Source: Acidobacteriaceae bacterium (GTDB taxonomy: Bacteria > Acidobacteriota > Terriglobia > Terriglobales > Acidobacteriaceae). Taken from it: a stretch of 51,495 bases of DNA. This document shows positions 8,296 to 17,179 of the stretch, piece after piece. Position 1 is the stretch's first letter, and every line of letters begins with the position of its first letter. The stretch is taken from the NCBI GenBank assembly GCA_003165795.1, contig PMWW01000192.1:1-51495 (forward strand). The letters run 5' to 3'. Made by a program: the position numbers and the translations under genes. A model generated the notes under the pieces. The model saw nothing but the letters and a program-made list of their open reading frames with translations. It was not told the DNA's origin and searched no databases.

Positions 8296-8748
8296 GTGCA
8301 GTCTTCGACCAAGAACCGCAACGTGCGCAGCGTGATCGCCAACCGGGAAGATGCTGTAAAGACGAAGAAGAGCAAGGCGCGGCTACCGCTCGACCCGGCG
8401 CTCATCGCAGTGCTCGAGGACTGGCGGGCAATCTCGGAGTTCAAGGCTGACAGCGATTGGGTATGGGCATCGCCCTGGGTTGCTGGAGCCATGCCGTATT
8501 ACCTGAACGCGGTACAGCGCGATCACATCATCCCGGCTGGCAAGCGCGCAGGCCTGGGCGAATCCGTGGGCTGGCATACCTTCCGGCACACCTACCGCAC
8601 CTGGATGGATGCGAACGGTACGCCGCTCGGGATACAGCAGGATTTGATGCGGCACGCAAACATCACCATGACCACGAAGTACGGCAGTTCTATGGCCGAG
8701 GGGATGCGGGCAGCCAACAGCGCAGTAGTCAGGATGGCTATTCAGTGA
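8296..8748 (+). pseudogene. Tyrosine recombinase (phage integrase), C-terminal catalytic half only
   Basis: A 150-residue fragment carrying the last part of a tyrosine-recombinase catalytic domain: the Lys-bearing beta-hairpin (KTKKSKARLPLDPAL), the HxxR box (GWHTFRHTYRTWM), the following His motif (DLMRHANITMTTKY) and the nucleophile Tyr in MTTKYGSSM. The N-terminal core-binding domain and the first catalytic Arg are missing; intact integrases are usually 300-400 residues. It lies 54 bp from the 3' end of tRNA-Ser, the classical attachment site for such elements, so it is a relic of an integrated element. Confidence 0.75.
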
Positions 8749-8801
8749 TTCGGGTAACTTGACCGCGTTGACCGCCATTTGCCTCTAAGTTATTGAAAAT
8801 A

Positions 8802-8891
8802 TGGCGGAGAGACAGGGATTCGAACCCTGGGTACCCTTTCGAGTACACACGCTTTCCAAGCGTGCGCCTTCAGCCACTCGGCCATCTCTCC
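8802..8891 (-). tRNA. tRNA-Ser (anticodon GGA)
   Basis: Read on the minus strand: acceptor GGAGAGA pairs with TCTCTCC, then discriminator G and an encoded CCA (ending at 8802). The anticodon stem-loop CGCTTGGAAAGCG carries GGA, reading Ser UCC/UCU. A long variable arm (GTACTCGAAAGGGTAC) and the T-arm AGGGTTCGAATCCCT are typical of serine tRNAs. A truncated integrase lies just past its 3' end. Confidence 0.95.
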
Positions 8892-9026
8892 GTCGGGAAA
8901 GGCGTGTTGCAGATGCGCCGAAAAACAGCGCTCATCCATTGTAGCGTATTGTGCGCCGGCGCCCAGGACCACTAGCGCGGAAGAGGACGCGAGCTCGCAC
9001 TCGAGATATCCTGCAGATCTCTGTCG

Positions 9027-9503
9027 CTACTTGTCTTCCTTAAGTTGCTCGGCCAGGTAGTTTGCGATGCCCATCTCGCTGATGGCGTGCAGTTGGGCTT
9101 CCAGCCAGTCGACGTGTTCCTCTTCGTCGTTAAGAATCTGTTCGGCGAGATCGCGCGAGGCATTGTCGCCCTGAGCTACGCACAGTTTGATGCCGTCGTT
9201 TAGACGCTTCACGGCGTCGTATTCGACCTGCAAGTCGTTCTTGAATTGCTCCTCGACGGTGGCGCCGATATTGATCTTGAAGTAGTCGGTCATATTGGGT
9301 GTTCCATCGAGAAAGAGGATGCGCTCGATGCATTTCTCGGCGTGCACCATCTCTTCGATCGACTCTTTCTTGACCTTCTTGCCCAATCGCTCATATCCCC
9401 AGTTCTCGCACATTTCGGCGTGCAGAAAATACTGATTGACGGCAGTTAACTCCGCCTTCAAAACCTGGTTGAGGAACGCAATTACTTTAGGATCGCCTTT
9501 CAT
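9027..9503 (-). CDS. bfr: Bacterioferritin
   Basis: A 158-residue, 24-mer-forming, heme-containing iron-storage protein that oxidises Fe2+ and stores ferric mineral in the cytoplasm. All ferroxidase ligands are visible: E18, E51, H54, E94, E127 and H130, with Y25 nearby, and the heme-ligand Met at residue 52 (EEMVHAEK), so this is a true Bfr and not a heme-free ferritin. Length is normal. The ATG at 9503 has GCGAGG just upstream. It is a stand-alone gene; no bacterioferritin-associated ferredoxin is nearby. Confidence 0.95.
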   Translation of the reverse strand: MKGDPKVIAFLNQVLKAELTAVNQYFLHAEMCENWGYERLGKKVKKESIEEMVHAEKCIERILFLDGTPNMTDYFKINIGATVEEQFKNDLQVEYDAVKRLNDGIKLCVAQGDNASRDLAEQILNDEEEHVDWLEAQLHAISEMGIANYLAEQLKEDK

Positions 9504-9609
9504 ATCGCCTCGCTAACTTGCAGATTTAAACACAGGACCGCGCCATCGCGCCCGTGTAAAGAATTCGTCAAAATTTCATCCCACTCTAGCCGGGCGCGCA
9601 CGGGAGCAC

Positions 9610-9954
9610 CTAACGAAAAGAAGCGACCGCCGTGGGCTCGTCATCCTCGACTTCAAAAATCGTATACAGCTTGGTGATCTGCAGCAGGTTGTGGACGTTC
9701 TTGCTCAGGTTCATCAGCTTGAGAGCGCCGCCGTGGTTGCGGACCGAAGTGTAGCAGCTCATTAGTTCCCCGACCCCGGCGCTGTCGATGTGCCGAACGT
9801 CGCGCAAATTAAGCAGGATGTTCTTGTAGTTCGTTTCGGTCAGCCCGCGCACAACATTCCGAACCACATCGGTCCCCTCGCCAAGCCGGAGCTCGCCGAT
9901 GATGTCCACGATGACCACATCATTCACTGTTCGCGTGCTCGTCTTGATCGTCAA
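9610..9954 (-). CDS. STAS-domain anti-sigma factor antagonist-type protein
   Basis: A 114-residue single STAS domain, as in SpoIIAA/RsbV, which bind anti-sigma kinases in partner-switching pathways. The signature RHIDSAGVGELMS contains the phosphorylatable Ser (about residue 58) after Asp. The start is TTG at 9954 with AGGGG nine bases upstream. No anti-sigma kinase or phosphatase gene is adjacent, so the partner is elsewhere in the genome. A terminator at 10042-10070 separates it from the upstream gene, so it has its own promoter. Confidence 0.88.
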   Translation of the reverse strand: MTIKTSTRTVNDVVIVDIIGELRLGEGTDVVRNVVRGLTETNYKNILLNLRDVRHIDSAGVGELMSCYTSVRNHGGALKLMNLSKNVHNLLQITKLYTIFEVEDDEPTAVASFR

Positions 9955-10041
9955 AAATGTCAGCCCCTATCGTGGTGGAATTCTTCTGCACATTTAACCG
10001 GCGTCTTATCGTACAACGCCGGCGAATTACCGGGGAAACAA

Positions 10042-10070
10042 AAAGCCGGAGGCTATTCCCTTCCGGCTTT
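10042..10070 (-). terminator. Rho-independent terminator after the 41-residue-repeat gene
   Basis: A perfect 9-bp stem (AAAGCCGGA at 10042-10050 with TCCGGCTTT at 10062-10070, 11-nt loop). On the minus strand the stem is followed by a T-rich run (TTTTTGTTT), six bases after the stop of the gene ending at 10076. Confidence 0.8.
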
Positions 10071-10075
10071 CGGAG

Positions 10076-10741
10076 CTATTGAAACTTAAACAACGCCACC
10101 AGGAGAAACACCGCCTCGGCAGCAGCCAGCGAAATCCAGATTTTCCGGCGAAAGCGGGTGCGTACAATGTCCCGCGTCAATTGCAGGCGCGCCGCCAGAA
10201 GTCCGGGGTGGGCCGGCGCCGGTTCGGGAACCGTGGGCGCCATCGCCACCTGATAAGTGGCAAAGGTCGGCGCCGGTTGCGGCGCATCGGCCAGGAAGAC
10301 TTTCGGCCCGGCAATTAAGCTGGACCAATCCAGTATCTGCAGGCTCGACTCGGCCCCAAAAGCAGTCACCGGCTGGGAGGTCAAATGGAGTGGCGGCAAC
10401 TTCGCCGGCGAGAGACGGTCGCGTACATTTTGCAGCAGCGAGTCCCACCAGCCATGGCTCAATTCGTCGCCCAGCAGCTCACCCACATCCACCGGCTGCG
10501 ACTCCAGCAGGAGCGGAGGCAAGGTCTCAGGAGAAATCACGTCGCCCAAGTTAGTGAATACGGTTCGATACCACGGCAGATTAAGGAGATCACCCTCCAA
10601 AATACCAACGTCAACCGGCTTCGCGGTCAACTGCAAGGGAGCAAGACGCTCCGGGGCAAAGCGATCAGCAAGGTTGATCAGCAGCGAACGCCACAGAGAG
10701 ATTTCGAGCCCTTCGGGCGGAGAAAAGTCGAGATCGAACAT
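10076..10741 (-). CDS. Tail-anchored protein with three 41-residue repeats, unknown function
   Basis: A 221-residue protein. Residues 17-139 consist of three repeats with an exact 41-residue period: W17/Y58/W99, N23/N64/N105, D26/D67/D108 and P30/P71/P112 line up, and the units share 'SxxxN(L/V)xD...sP..LpPL.L...PVdvg'. A Pro/Ala linker (about 145-180) leads to a basic stretch (RTRFRRK) and a single C-terminal membrane helix (WISLAAAEAVFLLVALF), so the repeats should face the cytoplasm. A strong AAGGAG/GGAGGG ribosome site precedes the ATG. It starts 19 bp after the secreted-protein gene ends, probably co-transcribed, and has its own terminator. I do not recognise the family. Confidence 0.75.
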   Translation of the reverse strand: MFDLDFSPPEGLEISLWRSLLINLADRFAPERLAPLQLTAKPVDVGILEGDLLNLPWYRTVFTNLGDVISPETLPPLLLESQPVDVGELLGDELSHGWWDSLLQNVRDRLSPAKLPPLHLTSQPVTAFGAESSLQILDWSSLIAGPKVFLADAPQPAPTFATYQVAMAPTVPEPAPAHPGLLAARLQLTRDIVRTRFRRKIWISLAAAEAVFLLVALFKFQ

Positions 10742-10760
10742 CCAGTTTACCCTCCGCTCC

Positions 10761-11591
10761 TTAAGGCTTGGCGCTGGCCGTCGCGGGATTACTTTCCTTC
10801 ACCGCGTAGTCCTGCGGGACCAGGAACAACTGCGAGTTGGGCTCCGCGCGCACAATATCAACCAGCTTCATACTATTATGACCTGATTGACCGTCGTCCG
10901 TCTGGTTCAATACTACGATCTGCAAATCGTGCGAGTACCACGAATCGCTCACCGAAACGATTGGCCGCTCATTTCCCATCGTCCCCGCCTCGATGGTGCG
11001 CGTCGTCTTGGTCCCTACCGCGTTCACCCCTTCGATGGACTTAGTACCCAGCGTCTCCGTCTTGACTGTGGATGCCGCGTTGGCGGCGGAGTGTTGCGTC
11101 TCGATCTTGGTGGAAGGACCGGCGGGCTGGCCGGAGTCGTTTTGCGGAGTCATCCCTAGCGAAATTCCATGTTTGGAGGGTGCGACGGAATCGCCGGCGG
11201 CGACGGTTTGTCCGGTGTGCGTAACCGTCGCAATCTTGTTTCTGGGATCGAGGTGAATCACCGTATGCTGTACCGGGTCCAATATGGTGACCCGCAGGAA
11301 TTGCTCGCCCCCATTGCCCGGGGTAGAGAACTCGGTTTCCGTGCGCACGCGTCCCTGATCGTCGCGATAAACCTTGCCGCGCGTCTCGCGATGGATATGA
11401 TTACCGTTGCCAATCACGCGGTCATACTGGGTGATCACGACCGCCGAAAAGGCGGCATTCTTGATCGTCGTCGGAATGACTCCGACGTTCGGAGGAAGAG
11501 GACCGTTCGGTGAAACTCCAATAATCTGCGCCTGTAAGATCCCCGCCAATGGCAGAAGCAATAGTCCCAGAGAAACGCGTCGCAGTCGCAT
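10761..11591 (-). CDS. Secreted hypothetical protein
   Basis: A 276-residue protein with a clear signal peptide (MRLRRVSLGLLLLPLAGILQ, cut after AQ). The mature part is beta-rich with repeated 'T..T.....G' strands (YRDDQGRVRTETEF, TVKTETLGTKSIEGVNAVGT, KTTRTIEAGTMGNERPI) and a final region SWYSHDLQIVVLNQTDD. This resembles acidobacterial outer-envelope unknowns. The ATG at 11591 is chosen because GAGGGGGG lies just upstream and it begins the signal peptide; a longer frame reaching 11660 is unlikely. The repeat-protein gene follows 19 bp downstream. Confidence 0.75.
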   Translation of the reverse strand: MRLRRVSLGLLLLPLAGILQAQIIGVSPNGPLPPNVGVIPTTIKNAAFSAVVITQYDRVIGNGNHIHRETRGKVYRDDQGRVRTETEFSTPGNGGEQFLRVTILDPVQHTVIHLDPRNKIATVTHTGQTVAAGDSVAPSKHGISLGMTPQNDSGQPAGPSTKIETQHSAANAASTVKTETLGTKSIEGVNAVGTKTTRTIEAGTMGNERPIVSVSDSWYSHDLQIVVLNQTDDGQSGHNSMKLVDIVRAEPNSQLFLVPQDYAVKESNPATASAKP

Positions 11592-11853
11592 GGAAAACCC
11601 CCCTCGCTGAACCCGTCGTTGAATCAAAGCGGTTCTTTGCCGGGCCGAGCAGCAATGCAACTATACCTTACCAGCCCGCTAGTTGAGGAGGCGCACGCAC
11701 CTAAAGGTCCAAAACCAGCTATCGCACAAATCGCACCTGCATTCCCATTTACGAAGTGGCTCTTGGTTTCTAGGTAAGGGCCGGCGCCGGGCTGTGCTCC
11801 CGCGCGGTTCCGCCAAGAATCGGACGGCTTCCCCAGGCGCCACACGCGTGTTC

Positions 11854-12846
11854 CTATTCGGCCAAGCCTTCCCTCTCCGGCGGCTCGCCTTCGTCGGGCT
11901 CGATGGCGAGCTCCTGTCGCGGCTCCTCGAGGGGAGCATCCTCTCCATCTTTCTTCTTGAGGCGAACGACGGTGATCTTGGCGAAGCCTTCTTCGAACTT
12001 CGGCGGGCGCAACTTAGCGGCCATGCGTTGCATGACGTCTTCGGGAACGTTGCGTTCGCGGCGGTGGTTGCGTTCCATACAGACTTCCGGCGGCACGTCG
12101 AAAAAGACGGCATGCGCCTCATAGCCAAAATCGTGGGCCAGCTTGATCCAGCTTCGGCGCTCGTGGGGGGAAAGATTGGTCGCGTCCAAGTAATTCCAGG
12201 GACGCCGCGCCAGCAACCGCGCCCGCAGCATGGTGCGTAGCGTGGAAAATACCAGGTCCTGATAACGCTGCTCGGTAACATCGTCGAACAACAGAATACG
12301 CACCATGTCGCTGGACAGCGGCAAAATGTTATGGCGCTTGAACCAGGTACTCTTGCCCGAACCCGGAAGTCCTATCGAGAGCACAACCGCGCCCTTTGGC
12401 CGCTTGGAGGATTGTCCGGGCTGGGCTGCCAATTTGGCGGCTTCGCCAGGCGCTTCAGCCTCGGCGCCTTCGCCGGTTGGACCACCCGGATGAGGAAGCG
12501 CGGGAGGGCGTGCTGGAGTTTGCGCCGCTGGTTGGGCCGGAAGCTGTGCTGCTGCTGGTTGTTCTGGTCCTTGCGGACGGTTGCCTCGGCCACGACGGCC
12601 GCGACGGCGGTTACGGTCACGCCGCTGTTGCGGCTCTTCCCCGCCGCCCGCCTCGGCCACGGGCTGAGACTCCTGCACATCATCCTGATCGGGTTGGGCC
12701 TCGAAGTCGGGCTGTCGGCTCTCGACCTCGCCTTCCTCAGAAGGGGGATCGGGAAACTTGGGTTGCAACGGGGCCGGATTCTCCTGCCCCTGATTTTCGC
12801 CTGGCGGTTTGCGGCGCTTGCCGCGGTCACGCATCCATCTGCGCAT
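11854..12846 (-). CDS. P-loop polynucleotide-kinase-like protein with long disordered basic/acidic N-terminus
   Basis: A 330-residue protein. The first 150 residues are low-complexity: Pro/Gln/Glu-rich with an Arg/Gly block (RRRGRRGRGNRPQG, about 80-93) like RNA-binding tails. From about residue 152 there is a P-loop kinase domain of the Pnkp/zeta-toxin type: Walker A GLPGSGKST (159-167), SSDMVRILLFDD, YLDATNLSPHERRSW and the lid HRRERNVPEDVMQRM. The C-terminus is acidic. Family knowledge suggests phosphorylation of a nucleic acid end or small molecule; the RG-rich tail hints at RNA. It is a single-gene unit, divergent from gap. Confidence 0.75.
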   Translation of the reverse strand: MRRWMRDRGKRRKPPGENQGQENPAPLQPKFPDPPSEEGEVESRQPDFEAQPDQDDVQESQPVAEAGGGEEPQQRRDRNRRRGRRGRGNRPQGPEQPAAAQLPAQPAAQTPARPPALPHPGGPTGEGAEAEAPGEAAKLAAQPGQSSKRPKGAVVLSIGLPGSGKSTWFKRHNILPLSSDMVRILLFDDVTEQRYQDLVFSTLRTMLRARLLARRPWNYLDATNLSPHERRSWIKLAHDFGYEAHAVFFDVPPEVCMERNHRRERNVPEDVMQRMAAKLRPPKFEEGFAKITVVRLKKKDGEDAPLEEPRQELAIEPDEGEPPEREGLAE

Positions 12847-13047
12847 GTTGCACTTTTAACACGCTTCCCTAGCCGGGGGCAATCCGGCATATTCCCCTTT
12901 TGTGGCAGAAGGCAGTTCACGATTGTGATTTGTAGCGTTGCCTCGCCCCACCGCGAATGCTAGGATTCTCTGTTTCGTTCGCTATCCTGCTCGCGGTTGT
13001 GCAGCGTAGTATCGAATTACTGCATTGCGAAGTGGAATTTTTTCTGA

Positions 13048-14067
<1,020 letters not shown>

Positions 14068-14077
14068 GAGAGGGACT

Positions 14078-14127
14078 AGGGATTAGGGGCTAGGGATTAG
14101 TTTGTTGGCAGCTAGCCCCTAATCCCT
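14078..14127 (+). repeat. Perfect 16-bp inverted repeat between gap and pgk
   Basis: AGGGATTAGGGGCTAG (14078-14093) pairs perfectly with 14112-14127 across an 18-nt loop. The arms are built from repeats of short words (CTAGCCCC, TAATCCC, TGACCCC). In mRNA it would form a strong hairpin between gap and pgk, possibly a processing or partial-termination element. No T-run follows, so it is not a standard terminator. Confidence 0.75.
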
Positions 14128-14151
14128 GACCCCTGACAACTGGTGCACGCC

Positions 14152-15360
14152 ATGTCGAAGTTATCGATACGTGATCTACCGCTGAACAACAAACGCGTTT
14201 TCATGCGGGTCGACTTCAATGTCCCGCTCGACGACGGCCGCGTCATGGACGACACTCGCATCCGCGAAACGCTGCCCAGCATTGAATACGCGCTGCGCCA
14301 CGGCGCGCGCCTCATCCTGGCCTCTCACCTTGGGCGCCCCAAAGGCAAGCCCAATCCCAAGATGAGCCTGAAGCCAATCGCCGAGCGGCTGCGCATTCTC
14401 ATCGATGACGTGATGCGCCGCGGCGAGAATGTTGGCTTCTCACCCGACTGCATTGGGGTTCAGGCCGAGGAGATGGCCGAGAAGCTGGAGCGCGGCCAGT
14501 CATTACTGCTGGAAAATCTGCGCTTCCATCCTGAGGAAGAAGCCAACGATCCGACCTTTGCCAAGAAGCTGGGCAAGCTCTGCGACTATTACGTAAACGA
14601 CGCATTCGGTTCGGCGCATCGCGCCCACGCTTCCACCGAAGGCATCACGCATTTTGTGGAGAAGAGTGCTGCCGGCCTGCTGATGGAGAAGGAACTCGAG
14701 TATCTGGGCAAGGCGCTATCGCATCCGCAAAAACCGTTTGTCGCGATTCTTGGCGGCGCTAAGGTCAGCGACAAGATCGGCGTCATCACGCACCTGATGA
14801 GTAAGGTGGACACGCTGATCGTTGGCGGCGGCATGGCTTACACCTTCCTCAAGGCGCAGGGACAGGAGATTGGTAAGTCTCTGTTGGAGGCCGACAAGGT
14901 CGAACTCGCGAAACAAATTCTCGCCGACGCCAAAGCGCACGGCGTGAAATTCCTGCTGCCCGTCGATCACGTTGTCGCTGATAAGCCCGAGGCCGGCGCG
15001 CGTATTCAGAACATCGGCGAAGGCCAGCCGATTCCGGCTGACATGATGGCGCTTGACATCGGACCGAAGACGATCGAGTTGTTCTCCGACGAAATCGACG
15101 CCGCGCGCACTATCGTGTGGAATGGGCCGATGGGCGTCTTCGAGATCGAAGCGTTCGCCAAAGGTACGAAGAAGATCGCTCATGCGGTTGCCGATAATGG
15201 CGCAGCGGTTTCGATCGTCGGCGGCGGCGACAGCGTGGCGGCCGTGAAAGCCGCAGGCGTGGCCGACAAGATCACCCATATCTCAACCGGCGGCGGCGCG
15301 TCGCTGGAGTTCCTGGAAGGCAAGAAGCTGCCGGGCGTGGAAGCGCTCAGCAACAAATAA
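14152..15360 (+). CDS. pgk: Phosphoglycerate kinase
   Basis: Transfers phosphate from 1,3-bisphosphoglycerate to ADP in glycolysis. The protein has about 402 residues from the ATG at 14152 ([19 protein letters not shown]), with the N-domain signature [42 protein letters not shown], the hinge/C-domain [14 protein letters not shown], and the nucleotide-binding end [16 protein letters not shown]. An in-frame GTG at 14143 is an alternative start. It probably shares a transcript with gap upstream. Confidence 0.97.
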   Translation: MSKLSIRDLPLNNKRVFMRVDFNVPLDDGRVMDDTRIRETLPSIEYALRHGARLILASHLGRPKGKPNPKMSLKPIAERLRILIDDVMRRGENVGFSPDCIGVQAEEMAEKLERGQSLLLENLRFHPEEEANDPTFAKKLGKLCDYYVNDAFGSAHRAHASTEGITHFVEKSAAGLLMEKELEYLGKALSHPQKPFVAILGGAKVSDKIGVITHLMSKVDTLIVGGGMAYTFLKAQGQEIGKSLLEADKVELAKQILADAKAHGVKFLLPVDHVVADKPEAGARIQNIGEGQPIPADMMALDIGPKTIELFSDEIDAARTIVWNGPMGVFEIEAFAKGTKKIAHAVADNGAAVSIVGGGDSVAAVKAAGVADKITHISTGGGASLEFLEGKKLPGVEALSNK

Positions 15361-15426
15361 CAGCTCAAGGTTCTGAGACAGGATTTTGAGACCGGTGTGC
15401 CCTTGATTTGGTAGATCTCGTGTTTC

Positions 15427-15448
15427 GTCTCATAACTTACCCTTTTCG
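15427..15448 (+). repeat. Short direct repeat, left copy, flanking the frameshifted gene
   Basis: GTCTCAT followed by two variable bases and CTTACCCTTTTCG. The same 22-bp word occurs at 16831-16852 with 20 of 22 bases identical and in the same orientation. The two copies bracket the secreted, frameshifted gene. Confidence 0.55.
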
Positions 15449-15563
15449 ATAAGGGAAGGGATCGCGACTGGGGCAAGGTGGCACGTAGGTGTAAGATGTT
15501 GGAGTTAAACAAAGGCCCTCGATTCAAGTATCTAGTGTCACTCGAGGAAAGGATTGAAATCGT

Positions 15564-16184
15564 ATGAGGATTTCTGTATGGCGCATAGCCCAAATTGGGC
15601 TGGCTTGCATCGGCTTTCTTCTAGTTTCAGGAACAAATGAAGCCTTAGGCCTGTCAGCCAGCGAGTGCGGGCGGAACCTCTTGCCGAATACTTTTCAATC
15701 GGCGTCGTCTAACGCGGAGAAGCTCGCATACTATTCGCTTTTAGACAAGACTACATTCACCCAGAACCAGACAATTCACGACGGGGCAGCCAAGTTTCTC
15801 GGTTATGACGGCTATGGTAGCGGTGGCTTTACCTGGGATGATTTCCAAGCTTCGCTGGAGAAGTACAAGTCACAGCAGTCGTCGGCGCTAAGCGATTGGT
15901 CTTCTTTATCAACATATCAATCCATCATTCCAACTGAATCATACCAAGCGTATGTGGTATGTCTCACGCAAAATGAGCAGGGCCCGGTATTGACGGCGGT
16001 ACTCGAGCGGCAAGGTGCTCAAAACAAGAATGGGGTCTACACCGCGTTTGCGATACATCTGGCCTTTGTGGCCGGTGGCGGATCAGCGAAAGATGCGAAG
16101 GTTACCATACTGTCTTCCGATCCGAAGGTAACGGTAACACCAGGCCCATCATCAAATTTTCAGGAAGCGGTTCTAAGACTTTAA
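15564..16184 (+). CDS. Secreted unknown protein, first part (frame then shifts by -1)
   Basis: A 206-residue frame starting MRISVWRIAQIGLACIGFLL with a signal peptide ending near ALG. The mature region has a helical part (SNAEKLAYYSLLDKTTF, FTWDDFQASLEKYKSQQSSA), then beta strands (YQAYVVCLTQNEQGPVLTAV, YTAFAIHLAFVAGG, AKVTILSSDPKVTVTPGP). The sequence stops making sense after about 16154, and the -1 frame continues with similar beta-rich sequence to 16570. The slippery-type heptamer A-AAT-TTT lies at 16154-16160. It is either one protein with a frameshift mutation or sequencing error, or a programmed -1 shift. Family not recognised. Confidence 0.6.
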   Translation: MRISVWRIAQIGLACIGFLLVSGTNEALGLSASECGRNLLPNTFQSASSNAEKLAYYSLLDKTTFTQNQTIHDGAAKFLGYDGYGSGGFTWDDFQASLEKYKSQQSSALSDWSSLSTYQSIIPTESYQAYVVCLTQNEQGPVLTAVLERQGAQNKNGVYTAFAIHLAFVAGGGSAKDAKVTILSSDPKVTVTPGPSSNFQEAVLRL

Positions 16185-16570
16185 TCGTCCAGTCTAAGAG
16201 CACCGCGAAGACGAGTCTGATAACGTTTAATTCCGAGATAGCCACGGCTGGCCCGATCATGGTCGTTTGGCAGCAACCTGACTTGCCTCAGCCGAAGCCG
16301 GTTGGCATCGGACTGTGCCGTATAGTTTATGCGGGTAACCCTCCGTATGTCCGGGGTCAAACGCAAACCGGAATGTCACCGGCACAGTGTCGGGCGATGA
16401 CAGAAGATTATGATGGTGCTAATAAAACGAACGCTTCGTTCGAACTTGGCTGCAGAGTTCTCCGTACCGACATTTGGGATACTGCGCAACCAGGTGGGGA
16501 TTCAGACCCGGCCTTCCGCTATTGGATCAATCACAATTCTTTTCCGCCCCCCTGCACACCAGGCGGGTGA
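16142..16570 (+). CDS. Continuation of the secreted unknown protein in the -1 frame
   Basis: This frame is open from before 16142 to the TGA at 16568-16570. It continues the upstream protein sensibly: KFSGSGSKTLIVQSKSTA, LITFNSEIATAGPIMVVWQQ, then a Cys-containing C-terminal region (GIGLCRIVYAGNPP, MSPAQCRAMTEDY, FELGCRVLRTDIW, SFPPPCTPGG) that would suit an exported, disulfide-bonded domain. An internal ATG at 16259 exists but has no convincing ribosome site and would cut through a strand. It is not a good independent gene; its sense depends on joining to the frame that starts at 15564. Confidence 0.5.
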   Translation, partial: RPIIKFSGSGSKTLIVQSKSTAKTSLITFNSEIATAGPIMVVWQQPDLPQPKPVGIGLCRIVYAGNPPYVRGQTQTGMSPAQCRAMTEDYDGANKTNASFELGCRVLRTDIWDTAQPGGDSDPAFRYWINHNSFPPPCTPGG

Positions 16571-16882
16571 GGGCCCTTCCTTCCGACGGTTCGGCTGCCG
16601 CACCGGGCGTTGCCTAAAGCTCTCGGGAATGACGAGCTTGTAGTTCTTGATCGTGATACGAACGGTAAAGTGCGCCCAACAGAACATTGGCGTGGTGGTA
16701 AACCGTTACCTTTTCCGGATCAGAAGCTGTAACTTTAAGAAAAGAGCCATTTCCGCGCCCGGCCATGCGCTGGGCGTTTATTCTGTGGGTCGAACGCCCT
16801 AACCGTAAGCTGCACTTGGTGTTGCGGGGAGTCTCATTTCTTACCCTTTTCGGGACGCGATATATTCATGCCGCTAAGGATG
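16571..16882. other. Spacer without a convincing gene
   Basis: No credible coding frame in 312 bp. Short open frames exist on both strands (for example minus 16502-16687) but have no domain-like pattern. The right copy of the 22-bp direct repeat lies at 16831-16852. Confidence 0.4.
16831..16852 (+). repeat. Short direct repeat, right copy, flanking the frameshifted gene
   Basis: GTCTCAT, two variable bases, then CTTACCCTTTTCG; 20 of 22 bases match 15427-15448. A reverse-complement core (AAAGGGTAAG) also appears near 1915. Confidence 0.55.
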
Positions 16883-17140
16883 CTACGCCTTCTCCCGCTT
16901 GTACTCATCGAACGCTTCCAGAAAGCGGTCGATGTCCTTCTTCCGCAGGTAATATGGCGTCGACAGCCTAAGCTTCGACGGATCGCCTCCGCGACTGCGG
17001 ATCTTCTTCGTCGTCCACATCCAATTCTCCAAAGACAGACGCTGGATGGGCGGGACGTTCGCCGTCACTATCGCGCAGCGCAGCTTCCCATCTTGCGACG
17101 TCCGCGATTCCGCCCCACGGTCCATCATCGCTGCCAACAT
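16883..17140 (-). pseudogene. C-terminal relic of a class V aminotransferase-like enzyme
   Basis: An 85-residue frame whose second half (ENWMWTTKKIRSRGGDPSKL, then LSTPYYLRKKDIDRFLEAF) resembles the end of class V PLP-dependent enzymes (selenocysteine lyase/isopenicillin-N epimerase type), where an Arg-Gly segment is followed by '(L/I)R(I/L)S..yYn...eid.fl'. The PLP-lysine and the large domain are absent, and an in-frame stop lies about 13 codons before the ATG. It is probably the surviving tail of a deleted gene. The family match is from memory and moderate; a small independent gene cannot be excluded. Confidence 0.4.
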
Positions 17141-17179
17141 GTAATCGCCGACGACGCGACGGGCGGGAGGTCTCGTTCA

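Noticed and set aside
12331-12963. Plus-strand frames over the P-loop kinase gene
   Set aside because: Antisense of low-complexity GC-rich sequence, which naturally stays open.
16502-16687. Minus-strand 61-residue frame
   Set aside because: Overlaps the end of the frameshifted gene, no start signal and no recognisable pattern.
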